A stretch of 64,000 nucleotides of DNA from Synchiropus splendidus (Eukaryota; Chordata; Actinopteri; Syngnathiformes; Callionymidae): contig NC_071340.1 in the NCBI RefSeq assembly GCF_027744825.2, positions 11,110,001 through 11,174,000 on the forward strand, read 5' to 3'. Shown here in pieces: positions 14,122-27,976 of this stretch (the first letter of the stretch is position 1; every line of letters begins with the position of its first letter). The notes beneath the pieces were generated by a model. That model had not been told where the DNA came from and ran no database searches. It worked only from the letters and a program-made list of their open reading frames with translations. Made by a program: the position numbers and the translations under genes.

Positions 14122-16665
14122 TATTCCCACAGCAACTTGAACCCTCCCAGCTCCATAGGGTGAGAGGTGGCCATTTCTGGGATAATAGATAGTTTTATGA
14201 AACGGAGAAATGTTTACTGCACTCACAAGTCATCACCAAAAACAGCAATTCTAACAAGCCATCTTCAAGATGAGTCAGTTCACACACGGAGTCTCTTCTC
14301 CTGCAGGTGAGCTGATTCCCAGCAGCTTTGGTAATTACCCCGGCGCAGGTAAGAAGGCGGCTGCTGGTTAACCCTCCGCATCCCCTCCCTCATCATTACG
14401 CCTGCGAGTGGGAGGATGAAGTGGAACAAATAAACCTTTAGAAGATGCTGCTTTGGAAACAAATCCCTCTCTCTGTAGTGATTTTCCTCGGCAGACATCA
14501 TTAGTCAGAGCGGCATTGAATATGAAGACTGATCAAAGACCAAAGCTTCTTATTGTCTAATAACCTCAGGCATGAATAGCAACCCACTCTGGTGCTTTTT
14601 TCTAAGGCTGTTTCTCATTGATTGTTCCTATTACGGAACATATTTCCTGACAACAGAAGAGCAAGGTGGAGAAATTAGTTCTTCACAGGATGCCTGGAAA
14701 TGGCAGGAGAAGTTCAGGGAGCCAGGAGAGGCTCCAAGTCAGTCTGCTGCTCCACTGCAGGGATGGAGAGTCAACTGAGCTGGTGGTCTGTAAGAGCGTC
14801 CAATGGGGAAGATAGAACCAGAGTTAAGGTTCAGGAGAGATCAGTTGTCCTGAAAATGCCTCATACTCCCCCAAGAGAGGAGGCTTTTTTGGGAGGGAAG
14901 ACAGAAGTTCAGTCTTCCTTTCTTTAACATCTTCCCCCGGGGTCTCAAACTGATCCAACCAAACAAGAATGCACAGTTTAACCAGACTTGAGACACGGAC
15001 TTGGAACTACAGCCCCTTTAAGAATCGGTTTAAGACCCCTTCACCACCAACATTCCGTGACCTCATATCAATGATATACATCTCTTATCCTCAAAATCTC
15101 CACCCAGAATGACCTGCTCACACACACCTCACCCCGGCTTAGTTTGGAGGTTTGCATCTCTGACAACCTGACGTCTTGTGCCTGAATTATTTCATCACTG
15201 TGCTGCATTTGAGGTCGGTCTTCAAGTTTGATCGTATCTAGTGGTGCAGGTGTTATCTGGAGTCAGACATGTCCCAACACACACTGTACACTGGCTGTCA
15301 ACAGACAGCAGACACACGTTGCTGTGGCCTCGGGCAGAAACATGAGGTGTGATTACCACTCCACACTCGCAGACGCGCGGCTTGATAGGAGGAGGATAAA
15401 ACATGTGAGAACACAAGTGAGGAGTAAAAATGGCAGTTCAACTGTCAAGACATTGTGGCCTCCATCACAGTACCCTTCTACGATTTTCAAATTCAGTCAG
15501 GAGGAGAAAATACCATGGTGGAAACAAGGTAAAAGCCATAAGAAAGTGAGGTTATATATTGAAAAACAGTTATATATGAGCTGTTCAGTTTTATGCGTTT
15601 ATGATCAATAATATGTCTCGCAGTTGCTAAACTCTTAGATCATGCATCACCAGATTGAGGTCTTACTCTGCTAATAATCTCAAATCTAAAGTCTGTCTTC
15701 TTCTCCCATTTCATTTTGTGGGTCACCAGAAACCCAGGAAGCACAGAATGGAAGAGGAATGTGCTGGTGATGAGAGAGAGGCTATTGTGTTTCATTGTGA
15801 ACGAGAAACTCAAAAAAAAAAAAAAAATTCTGGTCAGCTTTCTGGGTCATATTTTGACCTTTGCCCTCTGACCATTTTAACCGGCCGGCAGGTCAACAAG
15901 AGACACAACAATGGAACTGAGGGTCTGACAAGGTCATCAAAAAAGTAAAAGATAACTACCGCTTCAAAGTTGTTTTTCGTTTTACTTTATAAATAATGGT
16001 GTCAGTCTCTACCTCAGGACCTTTCTGAAGCCCTTCTCGATAACGTATTGAGTTACCGTTGCATAGTACTTCATGATGCTGCACATGGAGGCCATGTTCA
16101 TAACCACCACTTCCTCTCTAAACTGAACTTGCCAAACAAAGGGCAACAAAAGTGAATCTGCCTACCTCTTTCATCCCGAAAATACATGGGTATTTACAAC
16201 GTTACAACTCAACTGTGGACACTGTAAAACTGCCACAACATGTTAGAAAGCCAATGCCAATAAATGCCCGAGTCTGTTGCAGTGTTGTCACTAGAATGAC
16301 CTGGTCACAGAGTACAAAATCCGCCAGACTGTCAGGTCGCTGCGGTAATTTGACAAATGGTCTTTAACAAACAAGAACATAAGATGACAGTGCAATTCAT
16401 CCTCTTCTGTGCCGCTGTGTAGATGGAAGTCGAGATTGAGGTTTGAATTCATCTTTTGTTGTAGGTACGAAACAGGAAGTTTTTGCTCACCTTTTGTGAA
16501 GTTAGTAACACAGAATAAACTCCCGATGGACATTAGAAAATTACATATTTGAGAGAGCAACTTTTCTTCACTTTTATTTTTTAAGCATATATACTCTGTT
16601 TACAGTATTCCACATCTTTCACTTGTCATACGAGTTTTATTTTATTAAAATGGCTGATACTGACT
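14122..16665. other. Intergenic, no gene seen
   Basis: Unique-looking sequence without a supported ORF. The part from 14270 to 14570 is compositionally complex and could be regulatory. A 15-base A-tract lies near 15812-15826. Confidence 0.4.
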
Positions 16666-16672
16666 GTATATA

Positions 16673-16752
<80 letters not shown>
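16666..16752. repeat. (TA)n microsatellite, about 87 bp
   Basis: Almost pure TA dinucleotides with one TG interruption near 16678. Open frames across it are artefacts of the repeat. Confidence 0.95.
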
Positions 16753-16755
<3 letters not shown>

Positions 16756-19505
16756 CAAGAATCCAACCAAAAAGCACGCACATTTACTTTACTGTTGTCA
16801 TACTTTGAACGTCACGGCAAGCCAGTGGTGGAGCAAAGGTCAACCATTTGACCCCAGTAAGTTCATATAAAAAGCCACTGATTGATGACCATTGACCCGA
16901 GGTGACCCCTGACCGCTGTCCTGAGCCAATAGTCGATCAGTTCCACATGGGCTTCCAAAGTGTTGGGGTGATAATTCAATAACAACTGCTCCGTCACCCC
17001 AGTGTCAGAAGCGACCCGAATCTGTTCAGCTTGATAAACAGTGTGTAAAATTATCTTTTTCGGACAATAAATACATACAAAACAAAACAGCAGGAAACCA
17101 CTTCATCACATGTTTCTAATATACATTTTGAACGAAGAGAAATCAAATCATTGACCCGTTAATTTATTTTATGATCAGTACCTCTGCCTGCCAGTGGGGG
17201 GCAGCAGCAACCTGACGCCTATTTGCACCAGCTCAATGGTTTTGCCTTCACGCTCTGAATTCTTTCAGTGGAGTTAAAAAAGACAACCATTCTGACCCAC
17301 CGTCCACAAAAGAGCAAGGAATCTTCCCAATCTGAGTTTCGGCAGAACCAAAGGCCCTGCCCGAAACGCAAGATGAGATGAGGACGTGTTCATACCTCTG
17401 AACTGCTCCTCTTTGTCTGGGCCCTTGTCTGGTCTCTGCTTTCTAGCTTTGAAAGCAGCGGGGACAATGGTGTCAGGTGGACCTGTCTGTGGCTGAAGTG
17501 TCCACGGAACTATATTTAAACACTGTTTATCTTTTCTTCTGAAGGTTGTCTGTATTGTTGAGAGGGTCGGGTGAGGCAGACAAGGGGGTCGGACAATCTT
17601 TTGGCAACAGGTGCTTGAGCGACGGGGCTTCCCCAACCTGGAATAGAAACACTGAAGTCGGTGACTTTGTGGAAGACCAGTGGAATGATGCAGGAGTTGC
17701 CTGACAGGAGTCTCCTTCCTTCAATGTGATGAATTGACAGCTTAGAATGAAAGTGTGTGATGGTTTATACCCCCATTTGTGTTGTTGACAAGCGAAAGTA
17801 TGCCTTTCAATTTTTCATGTCAGAAAAAACATGCGATTCGATGGAGGAGACGGAGTGAAGAAGGGAATGAAAGGGTAGACAGAGGATGCTGCTCGGTGGA
17901 GTAAATGGTTTCAGTGAATATGGAGGGTCATTTTTGTGTCACCTGGTGTACCTGCTATGACAACACATTCAGCTGATCACCTGACTGCCATTGGAAAGAC
18001 ATTTTTTTATCTGTTGGATTTGCATTTTGGATCCTACTTTAATGCAGCCTCAGTATAAAGGGAAAACACTCCTGGTGCTGAATGGGTTTCCCACCTCGAC
18101 TGTGTTTTCTGGGCTTGTTTTCCTAAACGTCTGACAACATGATGGAAAGAAGAGGGCAACCTCCGCCCGTCTGAAGTCGATCTCTCCGTTCTTGGAATAA
18201 CATTTGTCTTCAGGAGGAAAAAAATCTGTGGTGTAGGATTTCTCTAAATTTACTGCCAGTTAATTCCCCTGGGACTGCAACTCAAGAGGCTGCAAGCAGC
18301 CAAAAGTCAAGTGTTGGCCCATAAAACTGCTTTTGAAAAGGTCATTTTTGTCACCCTGTTTTGCTTGTGAGACCAGAAATCAGCTGTGGGAGACTCAATC
18401 AGGTGGATCGAATTCCTGCCTTAAGTATCCTGAGGTCTGAGGCGGCCATACAGGGGAGTAGAGTTGCAGCACAAATAAAAGCAGAAAGCAGGCAATTCTA
18501 AGGGCAATTTTCTCTCTTTGACCTGCCAACTACAAGATCAAGGACATTGGTAGAAATGTGAAAAGAAAGGTGGTCAATATCTCTCTCAGGCTGAGCGCAC
18601 AAGCTTCCTTGTCTTGATCTCGATCACACAAATTCGCTTCTCATTTGAGAAGAGCTTAAGAGCAGGGCCATGGAAAACATCTCTGACAGTAGCACTTCCC
18701 TCCATATCTATTTTTGTGTTTTCCCAGAGGATATGAAGTCACTTCTTGTTTGTTAAACCTGATGCGATCATCCTGACTGGTTGTTTTCCACCCGTCCAGG
18801 AAGTTTGCCGCCATCACCTCTGCTAGTTTACCCCTCCTTCATTCCCAGACAGATTTCAGCAGACACTTATCAGTCAGAGACTACAAACATGTTTATTTAC
18901 AGATCATCAGGGAGCTTGGGAAGCCGCCTCTAAGACATGAGCTTTCTGCTCTTCAAACCCGGAGATTCAAGCGTCCTGCCGCGGCGTCAGAGGCCGCGCT
19001 CCACCTGTCATCTTCGACTGCCGTCGACAGCCACTGGCATCAAAGCCAACCGTGTCTCCCACAGATGTGTGATGGCTCACAGAGTCCTAAGCTGTTCAGA
19101 TGAGTGGGGTTCCAATCCGGATCTTTTCGGTGCAGGCGCTCGGAGAACGGGCTTTTTTTTTTCCACCGTCACTGTTGTAATACAGTGCATTAGCGAGATA
19201 AAGGCCTCTTCTGGCAGCTGTCTCATGCTGACAGGCTCTTGGAAAAACCAGCTCTGGGTGGATCTGGGAGGATCCCTTCCTTTCTGCTGCTCTATCTCCT
19301 CCACAGGTCTCTGTCTTCACACCCGATACAGCTCGGTGTTATTTCAACTCTCTTCCATCATTTTTCTGAAGTTCACACAGCTCAAACCACTCAACACATC
19401 ACAGTCAATTTTCCTATTCACTATTTCCTATTTCCTATACGCAATATGTTTTTCATTTCAAGGCATGACATGAATTTATCTATGTCTTAAAATATACTTT
19501 TTTAT
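16753..19505. other. Intergenic, no gene seen
   Basis: No coding or RNA gene is recognised. The only motif noted is the CTCF-like site at 17190-17204. Confidence 0.4.
17190..17204 (+). promoter_or_regulatory. CTCF-like motif
   Basis: gccagtggggggcag matches the core CTCF pattern CCASYAGRGGGCRS with one mismatch. It lies in the gene-free interval between the crystallin and NOTCH1, a plausible place for an insulator. Motif evidence only. Confidence 0.35.
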
Positions 19506-19760
19506 TAGGGCTGGGTGATATGCGTTTGTCCAGATTCAATATTTTCCAGATACTTGGCTGCCGTTTCGATTTATATCCAGATTGTGATCTATTCATTTAA
19601 AAATCCATAAGAATACAAATGCACATCACAGTCCCGCATACATCTGGTCAACCTGCTTTGTGTATTTATAAAGAGTAAGTAATACTCTTTATAAATATAC
19701 AAAGCAGTTCATGTGCAATGTTTCTGACAGTAATATTTTGGGGGCTATATTGTGTAGCCC
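19506..19760. repeat. Dispersed repeat fragment with a 25-bp hairpin
   Basis: It starts with gggctgggtgatatgcg, a start common to a family of hAT-like fish repeats. It contains a hairpin at 19653-19707: two 25-base arms with a single mismatch and a 5-base loop. Confidence 0.5.
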
Positions 19761-22700
19761 TTTGTGAGCTAGAGTTTTTAAAGTGAGGTGCTCAAAAATC
19801 CCACGTGATGGCATGATAAAACGAAGAGGAAACATTGCACCAACTGTAAAACACAACACGTTACATGGGACTTTTGGCGACGGAGGGATGTTGGCAGGCT
19901 GTTGTTTGTCAAACTATGTGAGAGGGCTACCAATGACAGACAGTGAAAAAACTGATCTCAGGTTTATTGAACTTCAGTCCACGGTTAGAAAACCAGTTCA
20001 GACCACGCAACAACCAGACATATTTAGTGCTTTTTACATTAAATGGAGCTTCAAGTCACTTATGTTTCCAAGATGCCCATACATGGAGATCCCAGTTTCC
20101 TTCTTTAATCTTGAAACTTCGGGAATCCAGAAAAAAATGTGATGAAAACAAATGTTTTAGAAGGCAAAGCTGAAGAGGGGGGATTCATGGATTTTGAAAT
20201 TCTGTTATTACCTGCGATAATGGAGTAAAAAAAAAAACAACATCTGGCTGTCATATAGTTTAGAATTTGGCCCCTATCATAACTGAGCATGTCACCTGCG
20301 GGTTGGTTGATAGTTTGCTTTTGGATTTTAGTCTGTGAATCAATAATTGAGTCAGAGTTGGCTGACACTTCTCCGAAACAAAACTCTTTTATCATAACTC
20401 TTTACATTTATTTGGGGGAAAAGGCAAGACACACACACAAAGAAAACACCTGGGGCCACTTGCTCTGAAGCTGGTGTCCAGCATCAGTACAAGACACTGA
20501 CCTTTCTATCATCCTCACCACATCTTCATCAACATGTCTGTACATGACAAAGTGGAAAATGTCCAACCCAAGGGAACCAAAATAAAGGGGAAGAGATGAA
20601 GGAAGAGAGGAGGAGATCTGACGTCACATCTGCCGCCGCAACTCCCCTGAGGCTACTGGAGTCTTGGAACCTCAGTGGCCTCCACCCAGCAGCCTCCCAT
20701 CCAACGTGCCACCACTCCCTTCGCTGGCTGTCTTTGGGGCGCTTCTCAGAAGGTGGCACAGCTTCAGATGCAGAATTAAAAACCGACACGGGGACATTTT
20801 TCATTTTTCTGCTCTTCCCTCTAGGGTGCAGTTTTTCCTGGGAATTTACAAATGGTATTTGGAATGTGTAACTGAATTGAACCATTGAAATTTGAGACCT
20901 TTTTTCTGTAATTTGAGGAAGTAGGACATTGTTTCTCGCGTCAGCGCGGATTGAGACGCGTGTTTGTTTCCGATTGTTGCATCACAGTTTTGACAGTCAA
21001 GTTAACCAAGAGCCATTATCGTCTCATCCTGAGCTCGTCTAGAGTAACAGTTAAACCCCTGCCAGCTGTTAACAATGGCCTGCTGTGTTTGTACTGACCG
21101 CCGCGACGCCTCGGAGCACACACATGTCCCGCAGCTGTTGACGGCACGCCGAGCCGGTCCATAGCCCCCCCCCCCAATTAAAGCAGCTGGCTTCTCTCAC
21201 AGTCCTGAACGCAGATAGCTTTGCATGTTTTCGGCTTTATGTCAAGCGTGACGACACAAGTTTGTATGTGGAAACCACGAGGGAAGGATTTTCTAGAGTT
21301 AAGACGAGTGACACTTGCATGTTAATGAATGATCTCAATGCGTACTTCATTGAAGTAAATGTATTTAGGAAGATATGTTCTGCTTGTTTACTGAGAAATG
21401 TGATGAGAAAAAATACCTCGCTCCATGAAAAAGATCTTTATTAATGCCACATTTTATTGCCTTGTCAAGTGATTCAATACAAAGAATGTTTGTTGAGGTA
21501 CTGTGTGTGTGTGTAAGACAAAGTGTTTCGTGATGTTTGTTCAAAGAAGGCGGAAAAAGTCAGCAGCCAGCGCACTTCATTTCTCCCAGGCTAAATTGTG
21601 GAGAGTGAAACACTGCACCTGTGGTGGTACAAATCAAGATGATGGACCGTGACTCATTCACATCATTTAACCAAATATAATTTGTTGAATAGGTGGTGCA
21701 TGAATTAAGCCATTGATAAGACAGTATGTACACACAAAAGAATGTGTGCGCCACCTAGCATGCGTGTGTTGATATGTATAAAAAACCTTTATCGAACGTC
21801 CCTGTCGCCACTCAGGTGTTGTTCCATGGCTTCCTTAGGTTGTCATGTATAAACTGAAGCAGGCATTGGACGTGCAGTTTTAGAAATGAGGCCCCAGGAG
21901 TCTCCTTTTCCCGGATGTGCCCCATTTTTTGAAAGATAACAGTCCAGGATTTTGGTTATGTTTGTCTTAAAAATTCTTTAGTTTGTCTTTGCGTGTTTTT
22001 GTCTCCCTTTAAATGGCATTCAACGCATTGCTGTTTGAGAGGTCGGGTCGAAGAATGGTCGACCAATAGGAAAGGCTCTGACTGAAGAAGCTTTTCCTAT
22101 TGCTCTATTGGCCGCTTTCCCTCTGCAAGCATTTGATTTGTCATCACCGGAGCGTATGAGCCGCAGCACATCCGCGACAACATCTGAGTTGAAAATGTCA
22201 AAGCACAAAAGCTAAATTCAGGGAAGCACTTGAGAAAAAAACCTGACTTGAATATGAAGCCCAAACAGATCATATCTGAAACCTCACATCTGGTGACAAC
22301 AAGCAGACTTGTTATTTTTATTTTTGCTCTATCTGCACTTTAATGCGTCACTTAAGAGCTGGGATGCGCGTTTGATGAAGGTAGTCATGAGGCTTGAGCA
22401 GTATGATACGCCACAGATGGGAGAAAATAAAAGCACCAACTGCTTTTTGTTTCTAACTTCCATCTATTTTGATCTTATGTTTCCTGTCCAACTTCCAGTC
22501 CTACTTCTAGCCAAGATGCTGGAAGTAGAACAGTACATGATCAACATCTGTTTTCACATCTGACCCCTGGAGCTAAAGCGATATATATACACCAAGAACT
22601 GCAGCCAAACATGGATCACTTGCAAAATAACTAGACTTTATTCAGGTCATGATGACCTGCTAGATGAAACATAGACCTGTCTGACTGTCCGCTCCAATAA

Positions 22701-25700
22701 CATGATTTTAAAATTGAGTTGAAGTGAAAGTAGAACCACAAGAGAAGACCATGTTAACAAGGTTAGAAGAAGGATAGAAGGAAAAGACTGTAATCTCTGT
22801 TCTCGCTCTTTTGGAGATTTCAGTCTTGAGCAGGGGCTGCTGGGAGATTGGCAGCTGTTCAAGCCCTAATGAGTGACCATCTCCATGACCCTGCCGAGTC
22901 CCTCATGGCCTGCAGTCCATCCCTCCGCTCAATAAACCCCTCAGTCTAAATCTGCAGCCTTCAGCTCCTGCCCACCTCACAATTAGTGGAAGGATGGCGC
23001 TTAATTGCCACGGCAGGACAAGAGTCTGTGTGGTCCATTCCTCCGCCGGCGTGGCGGCGACAGACCCGGAAGACTTGATGTCCTGAACATCTGAGCACAG
23101 CGGCCGTCTTTGTTCACAGAGCAGAGCCGATAGAGAGGCGATGACCGGCGCACCAAGACCCACGGCTCAGTATTAAAAGAGGTCAGCCGGGCAAAAGTTG
23201 CTGCGGACGGATCCAAAGTTTGTCATGACTTGTCAGCGCTGAGCCTCACTGAGATCCATGATGTCATTTCCAGCTACAGTTAAAGCTGACTTGTAATCTA
23301 AACGCAATTGCAGAGTTCATTTTGGAGTAAACTAAACCCCAAAGAACGGAGAACAACTTGATTCTTTGTTATATATTTTTTATATCCAACTGTTTTCTGA
23401 GTTAAAAATCAGCATCCTATAACACTGAGCTGTGTCCATGCAAGTACACACTGTCTCATGATGCAAAGTTAATGAAACCAGACGGTCCACAAGAGGGGGA
23501 AACCTGAAATTAAGTCAGGATTAAATGACCTCTGCACAGAGAATGCCCAAATTACATCATCAAAGTCGAGTCAGAGTCTGCTTACAGCTTCCTCTATGTT
23601 TTTGAAATGAATTCTTCGTATTTAAGGCAAAACAAATGAGGAAAAGCCTGCGTTTAATTCAAATAAAATAGTGGAGTGAGTCGGAAAAGAGGTCCCGGAC
23701 TGGGACCTGTGACTTTGCTGCCTTCAGGAATCACCATGTCTCTTTGACTGGCTGAGGGGGTTATCTGTGGTGTAAAAAGGAATGCTTAATGGACACATAA
23801 AATGTATCTACAATGGCCGACTGTAATCCGGTCAGGACTCCGTGTGACGCAAATGGATCACTAATAGTTTTTATAAGGATTCCACGGCTGAAAGGAAGAG
23901 TTGTTCATAACCTTTTATTCAGAAGTTCTGATATTTTATGCTGCGTTGAATGGAGGTCAGGTGGTCCAGCTGGTGCCTGCTGGACATTCCAGCTCCAGCT
24001 CAGTGACTTGACTAGATGCAGAACTGAAGCCAGTCAGCTCATTACAAACAAAAATAGAAGCCTTTGTTTGGTCGTCTGCCCCTTTCGTTCTGGGTTGACT
24101 TATTGTAAGCGTGTGCTAATATGCCCAATCATATTTGGTCCTCTTCACGGACAAACATGTTGAGTTTGTGCTTAACTGGGAATAGTACCCAGCTGGAGAA
24201 GTTCAAGTGATCACGCAGCAGAGAGGTGTTTGGTAAACCCTCACAATGTGCGAGTTAAGTTCAGGAACGCAAATATTATTTCCTCGCTTTGGAGTTGTTC
24301 CCAGGCTCCAGAGGAATTTTGTTCTCGCTAAAAGAAAAGACAGAGAAAAAAAAAACAATTGTTCGGAGACCGCGAAAGAGATACGGGGTAAACAATAGCA
24401 ATGGCTGAGAGGAAACAGACAAGGATGCAGGTGAAACTGGACGACAGGTGTCAGATGGTGGAGAATTCGATGATCTCGCAGATATTAGATGGCACTTGGA
24501 CTGTGGCTGGGAGAGAGAAATCCTGCAGCGTCAGCATTTTGTCAACAGTCACAGAAAGGGAATGTGGCGCACTTTCAGTGTGGGAAACTGATGAAACAAT
24601 GATAAGACTTCTTGAAACAGCTACAGGTGGGAAACTCACCCGAGGCTGGGAGTTCACACTGGAGTGGAAGTTAATCTCATGGTGGGATGGCGGTGTTGTC
24701 ATTTTAACTGAGGATTGGAAAATACAATAAAATAAAATATAATAAAATATCCTCCTTCGCAGTTCTATGATCGGTTTTCAATACTCTATTCCCCACTGAG
24801 ATACAGTATATATTTTAATTTTAATTAAAAAATATATAATCTTAAAAAAACATACCAAGTTTGTGCATTATATAAGAAAATTATTATACATTTAAATTAA
24901 CAGTTCACATTTTTTTGCATTTATGTTTGATTCTGTTGGACGTTTCCAATACCTATTGTGAACCAGAACCCTCTGGTCCTCAGTTGGATCTCTGCTAGTT
25001 GTTCCTTGGTCTAGTCTTTTTTTGTCAGGGCTCCTCAACTCAAATATTCAATATTGGTTGCTGTTTTGCCTGTTAATTTGTGCATCAAAGTGTAACTGTA
25101 ATATCTTATTTAGACAACTTCCAGACATCTTATGATGACTCCAGTCAAAGTTAACATTTCACATCTTAGGTAAGATCATACCGAGCGCATCAGACTTCAA
25201 GCAGCATTTCTTTGACATCCCCAACAACAATTTGGGGATGTACAAAAGCCCACAACTCCTCCTTGGATCATCACAGCCTTTAAATATGAACCATGAGAAA
25301 GAGCCGACAAACAAATCCACCTCCTCGCGTCCATCTTTTATTCATTACCAGCCTCTAGTCAGTACATTTGGGAGTGATAAATAATTTGCCATTTATTATC
25401 AGTCTAATAGGTGCAATACAGCACTTTCTCACAGTTTCAATGGTTGAATTTCCCACAGTGGGGAGCCAACGTTGGACAAACTGTGCTATATATACGTGTC
25501 TCTGTTGACAGAGATATTCAAGGAACCTGAGAACTGCATGATGGGAACTGGAGAGTCAAATAGATGTTTTCTTTAAAGCGCAGGCTTTAGTACAAAAGGA
25601 AGTTGTCTATGTGCTGTAATTAATGTCTTCTTATTTCTGAAAGGAATGCTGTGAGAATCAGCGACTGATGAATTGTAGACAAAGCGTGTTTGTCTTTCTT

Positions 25701-27974
25701 GTGAAGGGAAAGTTGTTACGTCTATGTAATTCTAAACCTTTGACAACTGTTATTGCAGCTGGATATAATTAATGTGAGTGAAAAAAGAGAGGTTCAAGGA
25801 GATGACTTCAGGTTACAGAAGGTGCTAATGGCTTAGAGCACTCATTCTGTATTTATCTATTATTTATTTTAATATATCAGACTGATAATTTCTTTAAAAT
25901 AATAATCAACTGATCATCACCATTGTGTGTGTTAGATTATAAGTAAGTCTGAAGTCTAGTTGGAATAATCGCCTGACCCCCCAAAAAAAATTATGAAATA
26001 GTTTTAGTGGTTAAAAAAAGTCAGATTAAAATGAGAAATTAAATGTCAGCCAAACACCAATTTAACTAAAGCCCTATTTATGCTCCATTTACATACAAAA
26101 TTGTAGCCGTCTGTTTCATATGATGTTAAAGTCGATGTTCACATGCTTCCATGTGTTCTTTCCTTGGTATTGCTGTTCACCAATATGTCCACCAGGGGAG
26201 CAACCCAGAGTCAAATGTTTGTGACAATAACAAACTTAAAAACAAGTAGTATTGATCATGTACTTCTTGCACAAAAGACAAAACAGAGGCAGCATTGTTG
26301 GAGGCGGTGGTTGGTGAGGCCATTAAATATATCGCGACTGGAGGATGGAGAATTTGCGCTATTGTTATGTCTTCTTCGTGTCTCATTAGAGCTACATATC
26401 AGGTAGTAACAGCAACACTGCCCCCACGGTATCTGGTGATACTGCTCTGTTTGGCCCATATACGTGACCTGTGTCAAAGTATTCAGAAATACAGACCGAA
26501 TGAACGCAGAGCGCAGACAGAGGGCTCTGCCCGTATCCATATCCATACGTAACGTTAAGCTTTAATGGGCCTTTATGTTGTGATTCGTAGAAAACAGGAG
26601 ACACTACAACATGAGCATCCATATTGTTGTGGCTTAGCTCATTTCCGAAATTCAATGACTGTTGTGTTTCGTGCTCCATTTTGTGTGTCTTTCTGGAAAA
26701 TGAAGAAAAAAATTATAACAATAATAATTCACATGGACTAACACTAACATGCACTCCGAACTGTAACTAGCCATTGTCACTGTTTGAACGAACTTTATTG
26801 ACATCTGATGATGACTGATCAGAGTAGAGCCCAATTACAAGTGTGAATTGGTTTCTTCCCACCACACCATGTGCAGCTCCGTGTTTGTGGCCCTCAGGTG
26901 CCCAATTGTCCCACAGGTTTCATGTCTCTTTGTGTGGCAGCGTCAGCAGCTCCCACACTGTTCTCAAGAAAGGACATAATCCTCACCCTTCCTCCCCTCA
27001 CTCAAACTACAATTACGAGCTTACTCTCCCAAACAAGCGCCGCAGACACATCGGCCCTGTGTATTTATATTGTCCGAGCTTTAAGGGCTCAAAGCGCAAT
27101 TAAATCTTGAAAAAATAAACCAGACGGCATCAAAGTCTTCAGTAAATAGTTATTTTCCCCTTATGTGTTTATCAGTCAGTGGGAACAAGTGAAAGGGAGA
27201 GGCATGTGTGTGTGTGTGTGTGTGTTTTAGCTGCGACAGAGGAGGAAAGTCCCCACTGAGAGAAAGACGGATAAGACAGATAACCCACTCTGTCAGAGTT
27301 ATGACCTCGCTCGGGTTAAGTCCAGATCTGTAGCCCCGGCTTGTAGACTTTGTCATGGAGCTATTTTATTCCCATGACTGAGCTGGAGATATTCACATCC
27401 CACATCCCATAGTGAGGTGGAGCCAGACAGTCGCCGCTGCTGCGTGTCGCATCGGGCTATTTACACCTGAAGTCACAAGGTCCCAGCTATTTAAATATTT
27501 GACCCAAATATTTCTTGTAATCTGTCCTATTTCAAGAAAACTCATTTGTCAACCATACTGGCTGTATATGCTTACCTACATATTAATAACATACTGTAAT
27601 AGCATTGTGTACTGCAGCCAATCAGAGGACTGTTTGACCAGGCTTAGGTTTCATCGACTGTATGGTTTTGATTCTAATTTGAGGGGACTCTTGAAGTGAA
27701 CTGGTGCTTGCAAGGATTTCCTTCCACAAGATACTATCGTATCCATCAGTCGTGATTCGGGGAAGTTCATGAATAAATGAATGGCAGCACCAACTAAAGG
27801 GAGGACCATGAGTATGAGCTGCTGAAGATAACTGTCATAAGTCATGTACGATAAGAGGAAAATATATCACTTTAGATGACATTGGATTTTCCCTTCCGTG
27901 TCCACAAGGACACAGAAATCAAAGCATGAATTACGACATCAACAGGAGCTGTACTCTTTTTTTTTTTTTTTTAA
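19761..27974. other. Intergenic, no gene seen
   Basis: About 8 kb without a supported gene. Noted inside: a poly-C tract near 21167-21176, a 14-bp hairpin at 22064-22102, an AT-rich patch at 24725-24850 and a short (TG)n near 27208-27226. A GC-balanced stretch at 26840-27150 is not simple sequence. Confidence 0.4.
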
Positions 27975-27976
27975 TA

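Noticed and set aside
16623..16808. 61-codon open frame with repeated Ile-Tyr
   Set aside because: It is the translation of the (TA)n microsatellite.
18937..19473. 178-codon open frame on the + strand
   Set aside because: Unlike any family I know, with frame-random composition and no codon bias or splice context.
24401..24730. 109-codon ATG-start open frame on the + strand
   Set aside because: Possible by chance in this composition; no domain, promoter or neighbour supports it.
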